This document shows positions 9,260 to 19,465 of a stretch of 25,619 nucleotides of DNA, one piece after another. The notes under the pieces were generated by a model. The model made no database searches. It had not been told where the DNA came from and saw nothing but the letters and a program-made list of their open reading frames with translations. The stretch's first letter is position 1. Each line of letters starts with the position of its first letter. Source of the stretch: Hypsibius dujardini (lineage: Eukaryota > Tardigrada > Eutardigrada > Parachela > Hypsibiidae); NCBI GenBank assembly GCA_001579985.1, contig LRSR01004311.1:1-25619 (forward strand), in the 5' to 3' direction. The position numbers were made by a program, and so were the translations under genes.

Positions 9260-11715
9260 AGAATTTCCGGTAAAATTCGGAAAAAACTTTCTATCTCAAA
9301 ATCAGCAGAAAATACATAGAAATAAACAGGTAGTGATCGGAACGGGTGAAGATGAACGTCGAATAAAACAACCTGCAGGCTGACTGTTGTGTGGTGTTGA
9401 GCAGATTGGATTTTGTTCGCTACGACGTCTTTCAGTATCAACTATAATTTCCGACCAAGTTTTGCCTTGGAATTTGACCAGGAAAAAAATAATTAAAAGT
9501 CTTGAGCAATCGCCGGATGCCGAAGACAAAATTCGAAGATAAGCTTCAGAATCGATGATGTGAGGTTTCGGCAAGGTTCGATGTCGATGGAGGTAATTTC
9601 AAGTTCAACAAAAATGTCCGTCAATTTTTGATCGAGTTAAACCTTGACCGGAAAATAAGTGAGAGAGAGAGCTTTTAGCGATCGGAAAAGTTTGCGAGAG
9701 AGCAGAAAAAAACGGGATGCAAAGAAGCCATTGGATTTCATCCGATTGTGTGACAGCAACGAAATTCCCGGCGTTATATACATCGTTTGTAGTTTTCTCA
9801 CGCGCAGTAAATAATCAATAAACTGGCAAGATCCGGTGGGAAACAGGACGGCGGAGCTAGGTTTGTCCCGGATGGCTGGCTCCGTTGGGGAGCTGCAGAC
9901 AAGTCAGCTAATCCTTTGTCTGTCTGTCGGGCAGACGAGGCGCGCTGCTCCGCCCTCGTGCGATCGCGCGCACTTGATTTAATGAGCGCGCTGTGATCGG
10001 GGCCCCCGCTGTTGAAGCGTCCGCAACAGTTCCGCCCCATTGCTCAACTCAAACCGGAACACACACACACCCACACACCCACACAATACACCACGCGCTA
10101 CGATCGTGTCTTCACAAAGCGCGTAGTTTGCCGATCGAACGATGAGAATACTTCTCATTTCATTACCTAATTGCGGAGGGATGCGGGAATTTATGGGTTT
10201 TTTATTATCTTCAATGACGCTCGCTCTTCGGAGCTGTAGAAGCAGTCTTACGCCGAACTTTATTCTCCATAGCCCGAAACCCGAAACCCGAAACGAACAG
10301 CGGAGCCCGGTAAACCCGAACCAAAATTTTTCATTTTATTTGCTCGAATCCTGCCCGAATCCTTTCCGAAACCCGAAAGAGATTGTCGCGGCAGAAAAGA
10401 TGTTGTGTCTGTCTGTGCGGTGTCGGGCTGAATGATCAGTATCCGACCCCCGCTTCTTTCCTTTTCCGACCGCTTGATCTGACCAATGCTGGACGGCGGT
10501 CAGCTAGCTTATCTTTGCCATCTTTGTGCCTCTTACTTCTACGAATCTGCTCATCTTCGACAAGCAGATGTGAGAGGTCTGGACAGACAGTCGTATCTGT
10601 TCCTCTTTTTCCCTCTCCTTGAACCTAATAAAAACCCCTGTCTGCGCACGGCTTCCATCTTGAAACCGCTACGCGACAAGATCATTCACCGAAAAACATC
10701 TTTTAATTAACTAGAAATTTGGGAAATCTTGCGATTTTGTATCACACAGAAGTGCCATCACACGTGACTGCTGCACTGACACAGACGACGGAGTGCCACG
10801 TGACGCCCTCTTTCAACTGGGATGGTTTTATTCCACAAGTACAAATGCCATTATACACTTTTCCACGCCATTGTTGGACACGCCCAACAAGTCCCCATAT
10901 CCAATCATGATAGTTCTTTAACTCACGAGTATCATACTTAATTTGTAACTCTGTCCACTCTATTAACCCTATTCTGATGGATGTGCCATTTACCTTCATT
11001 TCTATAGTTAAAACTTTACTATATAATAATGTGTTTTATTATTTCTACAGTCAGTTCTACTTCTTCTTTCCTTTCTTCCAGTTTATTTCTCTAACGGTCT
11101 TTACTATCAGTCTAATAAACTTGTTAACTATCCAACTGACGGTTGGTAGACCTAACACCATAATATAAGTGCAGTGGTTGAAAAACTACCGTGCTCCAAT
11201 CGAACTCCCCGAACCCACCCGAAGATTCATTTTCCAGACGATGCCCGACCTGACAGTCGTTCTCCCCGAACCGAAACGCGGCAGCGAATTTCGGGTTTCG
11301 GGATTTTTTGGGCCCCGAAAGATGTCGGACTGTTTAGAACCCATTGGCGGAATGAGGTTGGCAAGGCCGTGGGGGGCGGGGGGTGATGTAAAAAATTACT
11401 CACCCTCGGCCCTGCGGCAGGGATGACGACGACATTTTGTCCACTTCTCGGGCGGTGGCGAAAAGTGGATCCGCCTTAAACGGGGGACAAAATCCCCTTT
11501 CCCCTTTCCCCTTCTTGTTCCTTCCCATTTTGGTTTTTTTTTTCATGTTGACCGTTGTTCCCTAACTTGATAAGTGAAGATTGATTTCTTTTAGAATCTT
11601 TTAACTCACTTGAAAATTGTCACTTGAAAAAATTGTGTATGTGTTTGTTCGAGTGACTTGGCATTCGAAATCGCCCTTTCTAATAACATGATCAGATAGA
11701 TAACTGTATTATTTA
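9260..11715. other. Gene-poor region between the GFRP and receptor genes
   Basis: It holds the GFRP upstream region, including a TATATA word at about 9776-9781 that could serve either strand. A CA-rich tract lies at about 10060-10090. CCCGAAA-type repeats are at 10275-10300, with related CCCGAAC/TTCGGG words in both orientations at about 11210-11320. Short C-rich and T-rich runs lie at about 11490-11550. Both strands were read for kinase-homology and guanylate cyclase motifs of the neighbouring receptor and none was recognised. The reading frames present (such as 10742-10999, - strand) match nothing I know and lack coding features. Confidence 0.6.
10275..10300. repeat. CCCGAAA short tandem repeat
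   Basis: Three to four units of CCCGAAA occur in tandem, with more scattered CCGAAC and CCCGAA words up to about 10380. The opposite orientation (TTCGGGTTTCGGG) appears at about 11287-11305. It is not the usual animal telomere repeat. Confidence 0.6.
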
Positions 11716-14700
11716 CTAATTTTCGGTTACGGTAAGCACACTTTGTAAGATGTCCGATTCCACTGGGCACAGCTGGCGGACCCGCCTTTTAGTGCACGGC
11801 ATTACATATGTCTGCTGATGTGTGCAAATGAGAGACGTTGTTTCTAATCCCCACCACGTCCCTTCCAGATCAAGTTTGCGTGACCAACACCTACAATACA
11901 TACAGACCGATTAAACAAAATGACGGTTGTAAATGAATTGCTGAATTCATTTTGTGCGATTTCCACCGACTTGGGAAGATTTTCAACAAGCAAATTCAGA
12001 ATCGCTCCTCACTATTTTTTTAGATAATCCCTTATTTATGTTGATTAAACAAATTTATTTCGCCGTTGCGGTACCAGAGAATTGTTTTGGCAGAATTTCA
12101 AAGTTTTAAATTATCGTGCGAAAGTTTTACAGCAAATCAGGTGATAGATTGATTGATTGAGTATGTTGATGTAGCAATCAGATTGAGTATATTGGATAAG
12201 AGGGAGAACAACAACAATTCCGAAGCAGCAATGCAGGCCAATCCTGAACTCGTGAAGCTGTCTTTGAAGCTGAATTTTTAGCTCCACTTTCGCTTATGTG
12301 ATCTCCGCTTCGCGGGTGCAGGACTCTTTGTATTTAGCGACTAGCAAAAGAATCACGTTCAAGAAATCGACGTAGGAAATTCTTTATTTAATGATGGTAG
12401 GGAATGAGGAAATTAAAAATGAAATTCAAAGCACTGCTCATTAAAAAGGTAAACAGTCAATCAAATGACACTGCGTCAAAACTGATTCAATCAAGCAATC
12501 AACTCGTCTTGATTTATAGCCCTGACCAATCAATCAATCAATCAATCAATCAGTTGATTGATCACACGCGGTGCGTAAGACCTTCTGATCAATCAGTCAG
12601 TTACAGTGAACGAGTGCGAGACCGATCAGTCAGTCAATCAATCAATCAATCAATTTGCACGGGAACTTTTGCAATGTACTAACAAATACAACTCAAAAAT
12701 TCTCTGGTAGCACAACGACGAAATAATGTTGTTTGTTCATCATAAACATGGGACTATCTCAAACAAATTGTGAGGGGCGATTCTGAATTTGCCCTTGGAA
12801 AGTCTTCCCAAGTGAGCAGTCAGTACCTTATCCCAATAGCCGAAATAATAATGGTCAATGTAACAACTGCAACAGTGACACTTGCTTGAACTACAGCTGG
12901 GAAATGATCTAAAACAAAATAAATGATCACGTTGCTTAGAAAACGTTCTTGCTTACCATCAGCTACACAAGAACTTATGCAATGGGAAGCTTTCTTAAGC
13001 AGCACCCTATCACACAACTTCCAGCAGAGGCTCGTTTAGGGTTCTTACAAGTGGGAACAAGCATCCCTCATGGTAGAGCTGGGCGTGGGCAAATGGTCAA
13101 AAATCTCTTTTTTTTAACTGAACCCAAAGATCGGCCCTTAATTATGCCTGATCATGAGGTTAAAAGGATTCATGAAAATTAGACACCCACACCCCCACAA
13201 GTTTCAAAAATTATCAGAAAAAATAGGCCGAATTTCGGGTTTAATTTTGAAAAAAAGCATTTTACTCCTTTTCCCACCGCCTGTCAAATCCCCCGCCCCC
13301 TCTCTCCCGGCCCGGCGGGGCGGGGGGAGGGGGCAAGCATTAACAGGGAATGGGCAAAAGAATTTTGCCACCCCCCCCCCCGGGCTGACCTCAATCCGCC
13401 ATTAAACGAGCCCTTGATTGTTAGCGCCTTGTCTTGCGACCTAACTGTTGTCCTGCGTATTTCTGGCAAATGGAAATGTCAAATAGTGCCTAATTTTGTC
13501 AAAGGAGAATAGCCGATTCACAGTTTTTATTACCTGGAATAAGCTAACCCTAAGCCCTGGTGACATTGGCTAGGGCGAGTCCACTAAATTCCCATTGGGG
13601 TTTCAACTTTCAACAATAAGAAAGCACAAAAACACGACGTTCGCAAAACCTTTTTATTTTCATGGAAAAAGGAGGGTACAAGTGCAGTCGTCAAGGTTTG
13701 GTGAAACAAAATTGCCTGACAAAAGGAATCCCGGAAATCCCAATTTAATCAAAATCAAATGAAATCAACATCTTTTATATTAAATTTGTTCCGTTTCAGT
13801 GAGAGGCAAAATTGATGCCCAGAAAGGAACTCAGACAGTGCTCGATTAGATTAGATTTGATTCGATTTTGTCGTGGTTTGCCTGTTGCTTGACATGTATC
13901 AAACCTGAAGCGGAATTGCAAGTAGGACGGTTTCCGGAGTGCCCGCAGAAGGGTTCACTCGGTGGTGGCCACACCTTTTCCGGCCAACTTCCCCGTCCGG
14001 GGATCACACGGCCGACCTGTCCCATGAGGAATCCGTCATCGGATGACTGGGCGTATATGATCTAAGAAAGACATTTGTTTGACAGGAATTCTAAGGATCA
14101 AAAACCCTCAGAATTCCGAGGCGGGGTGGTGTGTCCTACCTGTCTGACGGGAATCGGACCGGCGAAATGCGAAAGGCCTAGCGGAACACGTCGGGTTCCC
14201 GTCGGATCCACGTAGACTTTGAATCCGCCTGAGATAGTAAAGGTTCGATTAAGAAATTGCTGAAGGAACCAATGAGCATCGCTGACGCAATTCAGTCGGT
14301 CCTCATGTAGGCTCTCATTCAGAACCTGCAAAATGACGAGCATATAATGAGACAAACCTACTTATTGAACCAAACAAGAAAGGCTGCTCCTATGTTACCC
14401 CTATCACCTGATAATTTACGGGACCAATAGTCCCGCGAGTATTTCACCCCTGCCCGGGACCAATAGTGACCCAGCCATTCCACGTGACCTTTATACGTCA
14501 CTAAGGGACCAGTAGGACCTCGGTTATTATACCCGCTCTCTGTTGACCGTCCGTAGTCGGACCGTCTGTCCGTTGTCCGGCCGTCCGTAGTCAGACCGTA
14601 TGTCCGTTGTCCAGCCATCCGACAGGTGTCCTATCTTTGCCTGTCGTACGTCCCCTTCTCCGTTTCCCGTCCGTATTTTGCCCGTCTGTCCGTTGTTTGT

Positions 14701-17700
14701 ATGACTGCTGTTCATCCAGACGTTCCTCTGATGTCAGTCCATCCGTTTCCGTTGTCCATCTGTCTGTTCGTTGTCCAGCGGTCTGTCTGTTGACCCTCCA
14801 TCCTTTGCCCGTTCGTCCTTTGTCCGTCAGCCCTTGCCCGATAGTACGTTGCCCGTCCGAGTGATTGACGCGGCCTATCCGGTCGGTGAAGGGTTCGTCC
14901 GTGAAGCGAAAAGGAAGATGAAGGGACCGTCGTAAGCAGACGTAAAACAGCCTTGAAGGCTTCTATTGAACCCCAAAGTAGGGGTAAAATGTGCAGGATG
15001 CTAATTAGTCCCCTAGGGATGTATTACGGTTTGTAGAATTAAAATAAAAAGGGTTCTAGTTGGCCCCAAAATTAATAGTAAAATAGCTATTTCGAACAAC
15101 TAAAATTAGACGAGACAAGATTTTTATGCTGGACTCCAAAAACCCCTAAAATCATAAGCAAAGGTTGAATGTTTTGAAAATATTTAAAAGGCGGCGTGTT
15201 GGAATTTAAGCTCCCACACATGTGGCCCTACTGTAAGTATATGTCATATTAAATAATATAATTACAGATGGCAAGACTTTATTTTGCCCACCATACTTGT
15301 GCGAGGATGAGCACTGTTGAGTAGCTAGTGAGAACGTCTCGAACGGGCAGAGTGAACGGAGTCCCCGCTGGGACCCGGTATGTCTGGAGAGCCCGTGTGC
15401 GCAACTGATCCAGCAGCAATTGGCCAGTGATCAGTGATGAAGCGGACGATTCATCCAAATCGTACGGACCCAGCACAAATAACGATCGGAAAGCCTCCCG
15501 AGCAACCTTGATAAATAAAACAAAACGATACATGGCTCTCGACGTGCGGTGATAACAAGCTACGTTTAGCAGGTAATTGAAGCCAACTCACGCTGTTATC
15601 GGTGTCGTTCGGAAGAGACCAGGACAGATTGCCGTAGCTCGGTGGGTATGGATAAGGTTCGTCCCAGAGGTACACAAAGTCCCCGGCTGTCATGTTACGC
15701 ACCGATGCCTCAACCTGCCAATTATTTAAGTTCGAACTGAACATTATTACTCTTCTATAACTGCCGAAGGATATCAAACAGCCAAATCATCATTACCAGA
15801 AGTTTTCGGAGCTTCTCAGCTCTTCCCAAGAAGACCAAGACTGTGTACACAGAGAAAACCGTACAGTCAAACCTAGTACGAACTGCGGAACGCATATGTC
15901 GTGATATATTAATACAAGAAAATGTTCGTTTTTGTATATTTTAAAGTAAATAGACAAGTAAATAAATATGTGCAAAAACCATGTGCAAACATGTGTAAAT
16001 ATGTGCAAAAACCTTCAGCTAACCGAGTTAAAGCTACATTTCTAATGGCGCCCCAGCAAAATAGGGTGGTCTGAATTTGAGCCAATTTTGGCCTTCGAGT
16101 GCCACTGCTTTTTCTATTGCTGGATTTATTGATTAAATGTTCGGCCGGCCGGAAAGCAAAATTGAACAAAATTCGTCATTTAATAAAAAAATATTTAATT
16201 TCAACCGGAAATTTTCAACCGAAAATTCAACAGAGATTTCGTTATTGATTTCGACAATTAAACAACCGAAGCTTCAATGATAAATATTTGTCCCATCATC
16301 TTTGACCAGCGCCTCCAGACGCGCCGGAATTCCATTTTAGAGAGCTTTGCAGAGCTCCGTGTTTAGAGTTCAATCAATAGATCAATCAAGCACCGAAAGC
16401 AGTACCACGTGAAGGCCACAATTGGCTCGAAATCGGATCACTCTGTTTTGCTGGGCACCGATTAAAAAATGACTTTAACTTGGTTAGTTGAAGGTTTCAG
16501 GGGTATGTATAAAAACATGCTAGTTTTAGTTCGTACTTGGTAATTTTCTTTCGTGTTTAGTACTTTCGTAGTTGTATTTTTCAGTTGTAGTTTTTATTTA
16601 ATAGTTATGTAGCTGTACTTTCTAATGTAGTTTTTGTTTAGTCGTTACGTAGCTTATGCGTGTGGATTCCAGGAATCGCTGGCTCCCTGTTATATATATA
16701 TATGTATATAATAAGTTTCTCAGATTGAAGACACGTAAAAAAATTGGTCGAAACTATACAAAAAATCGTTAGTTCACGATGTCTATCGGAACCATTTATG
16801 GCTCTCTATGTCGAGGGACATTTATATGCTCAAATGTGCTAGAAAGAAAACGCGAAACTTCTATACTTACTGCGGCTCATGGTGAAAAATTCGTCCAGCA
16901 CCGCCAAGTAGGACGGTCGAAGATCCAAACTGATTGTGCGCTTCAGAATGCGAATAGCGGTTCCCGATGCGTACTTTTCTGCCTGCACTGCCATGGTTTT
17001 GTAGACTGGCGGAGCATTAATGTCCACCACGACGAATGCGGTCGTCCAGTTGAATAGTTGCAGAAATTCGATGACCGTTCTGCCGATATCTGATGTGGAC
17101 ACGTAGGCCGCCCCGAGATAGACCGGTGAGGGCAATGTTGTGCTGGACTCCCGCGAACCCACCCTGTAAATGTGTGTATTAATATTGTGTAGGAATTATA
17201 TCCATTTGTTTTCATGTATGATCGTAGGTATTTACAGAAGCTTGAGCCAGCCAAGTTGGGACAGTTTGGCCAAACCAATTTATTGAACACTTGCACCACT
17301 CAAAAATCTATAAAATATGTTTTATCTGTAAGCCGTAGTTTTTGCCCACCATACGGACTCGTTTTTCCCAAGTTTTAAGAGTTCGAACACACTCATCTTT
17401 GACCACTCCCGTCTCATTGCCCGTATTAAACCAGCAAGATTTTTGGTCTTATGTTTCCACAAACGTCTCTTAAAAATCCCATTGATGGAATAATCCATCG
17501 GGCTCAAATCCGGGGAGTTGGAGGGCCAATCCGCCGCAGGAATAAATCGTTAGTTGTTGTCTTGCAAGAACCGGACCGTGATCAACGCCGTGTGCGCAGC
17601 ACCACTGTTATGATGCAAAGCCACTGACTTCGCCTGCTTTCCGTAGAGCTTGGGAATGTCCTTTTTGAAGAGGGGCTTGAGCACACGCTTCACGTAGAGT

Positions 17701-19465
17701 CAGAATTCACTTTAGTGCGAGGAGGAACGAATCGGATGGCGGTCGGGCCTTTGGCGGAAATCCCAGCGACAAACATGACTCCTTTAGGGTGCTTTTGTCG
17801 GCAGTATTTCAGCCAACTTTGGGGGTTCTCCTTCTCTCAAAATTTATAATAAATTCTCCGACTGCTTAAGTGGGACATGTAACACCATGCCTCATCAATT
17901 GACACGATGTACTTTCATTTGCCTCGTTTGATGTGCTCCAGCAGGCGCGGGACCTTCAACACCCGTTGCGCAACTTGCTTGTCAGACTGGTGGGTCTTCA
18001 TCTTGCAGCACTTCTTCCCGGCCAAATCCCTGGCAATAATCCGCCGCGTTGTGCCGTAAGAGAGTCCCAACTGCTGCATAATTTGTCGGATGGTAAAAGG
18101 ATCGGGCCAAAAGACGAGTTTTTCCACTTTTTTATCGTTTCCGTCGTGCGCACAGATGGCAGCATCTGGGTCCCCAGCTTTTTTGCAGGCTTCGTTGCTC
18201 CTTGCTGCTCCATTTTAAATTCCCTAATAACCCGGCTCATAGTAGATTTCCCGGCAGTTATGCCCAACTCAAGAAGCTTCCCGCGTATTTTACGGCACGA
18301 GTCGCCGTTTTGGTATCCCATCAAAATAGCTCCTTTCACTTCCGAATTAATTTGAGCAGGCATTTTGCAAATGAATGTGTGTCAGCTTATTGTCTACTGT
18401 GTATTTGTTTCACACCTGCACGCCGCATCAGTGAGATGGGTGTCGCGACACCACGCAAAGTGGCAAAAACCGAACTGTCTCCATCTCTGGTCACAACTAT
18501 GCATCATTCGAGAATGTTCTTGTACACAGATTCGCAATGTCAGACAGAAGTCTGTTTCGATCTAGTTCCAGAAGTCATGTTTCCAATCAAGTCCAATTTC
18601 CAATCAATCAGTATGCGTTTTCCCATTTCAACTCTTTTAATTCTTGTTCAAATGCGTATTTCGCAAAAACCAAAATCAACTTATACATTAGTTTGCATAT
18701 GTTATTTCTACTGCAAAGTGAATATCCTTGATATGGAGTTTCATATTTTCAAAAATTTGAGGGTATGGGAACGGGATTCTATCTTAAGATATTCTGATAC
18801 CGACGAAAAACGGCAGAAACGTACGTTGAGACAAAGAGAATGCCCCAGTTGGCAGTCAGCTGCAGGATATCGGTACTGGACGCCATACCTGAAGGAGAAG
18901 AAACAGGAATATGATGGTGAGTTCTTGCAAACGACGATGTAACAATATATACAGAGAGCAAAGACTGAAACTAGTCAACTCATTATGTTTTAGTCAACTA
19001 AACCTTACAATTTTAATTTTTTCTGTTTTCGACTAAGTCGTTTGTCTTGGTTTTAGTCAGATAAATTGATTAATTTTTGCTTTTCCTAATATAGGACAGA
19101 CTCCTCGTACACACACCGGGAGTGATGAATGCGAGGATCCCGTTTGGAAAGGTCCGTCTGCTACGGTAGTACCAGTCGGCAGTGTGCATCGGTAGAGCCT
19201 CGTCCGCAACTGAAATATTCTCGTACACGGAGCTGGTGCCGTTGCCCGTCATGAAGGACAAGGTGAACTCGAAAAGACCCCGATAGAGTCGGTTAGCTTC
19301 TGCGACTGCGGCTTCAAATGCAGGTCCATGGTACGCCAAGGCGGTGTTCACAGGCGGGGACGTTGCGGCGACACATGCCAACTCCACATGGACAGTCGCC
19401 CATGCGGAAGAGTTTAACACCAGCATCAACAGTAACGCGGCTTCGGGAACACTTTTTTTAAGCAT
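11716..19465 (-). CDS. Natriuretic-peptide-receptor-like protein with ANF-receptor ectodomain and short tail, 9 exons
   Basis: Exons in transcript order are 19465-19111, 18888-18825, 17163-16871, 15749-15592, 15506-15297, 14325-14140, 14061-13905, 12908-12827 and 11890-11716. They total 1680 bp and 559 residues, with matching phases throughout. A signal peptide (MLKKSVPEAALLLMLVLNSS) leads into a type-1 periplasmic-binding-like ectodomain. Its typical words are ITPGVC|MASSTDILQLTANWG, YLGAAYVSTSDIGRTV, GDFVYLWDEP and FLNRTF. The juxtamembrane segment WPEKVWPPPSEPFCG resembles the PPxxPPCGF motif of natriuretic peptide receptors. One helix (VTVAVVTLTIIISAIGI) spans the membrane. The tail begins RCWSRKLDLEGTWWGLE, like the linker that precedes the kinase-homology domain in receptor guanylate cyclases, but stops after about 57 residues. 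The length is close to NPR-C. Least certain are the exon 4 acceptor, which has a poor pyrimidine tract, and exon 9. Ligand is unknown; a receptor cyclase with missing 3' exons is the main alternative. Confidence 0.85.
11969..12813. mobile_element. 845-bp inverted-repeat element filling the last receptor intron
   Basis: The left arm (11969 to about 12095) matches the reverse complement of about 12690-12813 over about 120 bp. Shared blocks include ACTTGGGAAGA, GCAAATTCAGAATCGC, a TTTATG block and TACCAGAGAAT. The interior carries CAAT-type repeats and no ORF of note. It occupies most of the 936-bp intron between receptor exons 8 and 9, and its right end lies 13 bp from the exon 8 donor. No target-site duplication was recognised. 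Confidence 0.8.
12523..12655. repeat. (CAAT)n repeat tracts
   Basis: Two runs of CAAT units, at about 12526-12552 and 12628-12653, lie inside the 845-bp inverted-repeat element. Further scattered CAATCA words surround them. A reading frame through them (12404-12682, + strand) has the repeat sequence and is not a gene. Confidence 0.9.
12909..13904 (-). other. Receptor intron 7
   Basis: A 996-bp intron with donor GTTTGA and acceptor TTTTAG. It contains MITE copy 2 (13029-13412). The rest (13413-13904) is unique-looking AT-rich sequence with no recognised content. Confidence 0.7.
13029..13412. mobile_element. MITE copy 2 (same family as 598-1106)
   Basis: The ends are GGCTCGTTTA and its inverse TAAACGAGCC. 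The left end tracks copy 1 through GGGTTCTTACAA, GGGAACAAG and a GGGCGTGGGCAAA block. The internal block around ACACCCACACCCCCACAAG matches copy 1 at about 950-980. The right half is G/C-homopolymer rich (about 13285-13335 and 13370-13385) and more diverged. It sits in receptor intron 7. Confidence 0.75.
14326..15296 (-). other. Receptor intron 5 with CCGT-rich degenerate minisatellite
   Basis: A 971-bp intron, donor GTATGG. Positions about 14540-14860 are made of degenerate GTCCGTTGTCC and CCGTCCGTAGTC units. A GGGACCAATAGT word occurs twice at about 14419-14470. Long reading frames through the minisatellite are period artefacts. No inverted-repeat element was found, unlike in the other long introns of this gene. 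Confidence 0.75.
16008..16498. mobile_element. 490-bp inverted-repeat element with transposase remnant, receptor intron 3
   Basis: The left arm (about 16008-16113) and the reverse complement of about 16395-16498 match over about 100 bp. Shared blocks are ACCTTCARCTAACC, AGTTAAAG, CCCAGCAAAA, GAGCCAATT and TGGCCTTC. The arms flank a short decayed transposase C-terminus at 16274-16360, so this is an internally deleted Tc1/mariner-type element. Confidence 0.85.
16274..16360 (-). pseudogene. Tc1/mariner-type transposase C-terminal remnant
   Basis: 29 codons on the - strand read ELCKAL, an in-frame stop, then NGIPARLEALVKDDG and a terminal stop. The IPxRLEALVKxxG pattern is the usual end of Tc1/mariner transposases. 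It differs from the end of the intron 2 element, so this is a second family. Confidence 0.6.
16500..16870 (-). other. Remaining part of receptor intron 3
   Basis: It contains degenerate TAGTTGTAGTTTTT-type words at about 16520-16655 and a (TA)n run at about 16690-16711. The exon 3 donor (GTAAGT) is at its right edge. No gene is seen. Confidence 0.6.
17240..18495 (-). mobile_element. Mariner/maT-type (DD37D) DNA transposon, decayed, in receptor intron 2
   Basis: An element of about 1.25 kb carries one transposase pseudogene (17308-18363) in the same orientation as the host gene. Possible terminal inverted repeats are weak: TGGGACAGTTTGG at the left edge near 17258 and TGGAGACAGTTCGG (as reverse complement) near 18470-18483. 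The size suits the Tc1/mariner superfamily. The boundaries are therefore approximate. Confidence 0.75.
17308..18363 (-). pseudogene. Mariner-type transposase pseudogene
   Basis: Begins MPAQINSEVKGAILMGYQ with a helix-turn-helix region (GDSCRKIRGKLLELGITAG). It shifts frame near 18125 into a second HTH (FTIRQIMQQLGLSYGTTRRI). A TGA at 17915-17917 precedes the first catalytic region, SIDEAWCYMSHLS. The middle is broken by stops and shifts. Further on, HHNSGAAHTA stands where QQDSAPAH is usual, so the second catalytic Asp is Asn. A stop follows DNN, then RFIPAADWPSNSPDLSPMDY carries the third Asp, 37 residues after the second position. That spacing matches the DD37D (maT-like) group. The last frame ends WEKRVRMVGKNYGL. 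The element cannot make active enzyme. Confidence 0.88.

Noticed and set aside
10742-10999. 85-codon - strand frame with several Trp and Cys residues
   Set aside because: No family recognised, no splice or start context that supports it, and it does not continue the receptor in phase.
9260-11715. Search for kinase-homology and guanylate cyclase exons downstream of the receptor
   Set aside because: No recognisable motif of either domain was found on the - strand by eye. Short or diverged exons could be missed.
14520-14864. Reading frames on both strands in the CCGT-rich stretch
   Set aside because: Periodic degenerate minisatellite within an intron; no domain or splice support.
18202-18942. 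246-codon + strand reading frame, the longest uninterrupted frame in the region
   Set aside because: It runs antisense through the mariner transposase N-terminus and receptor exon 2, has no recognisable domain, and the - strand features explain the sequence.
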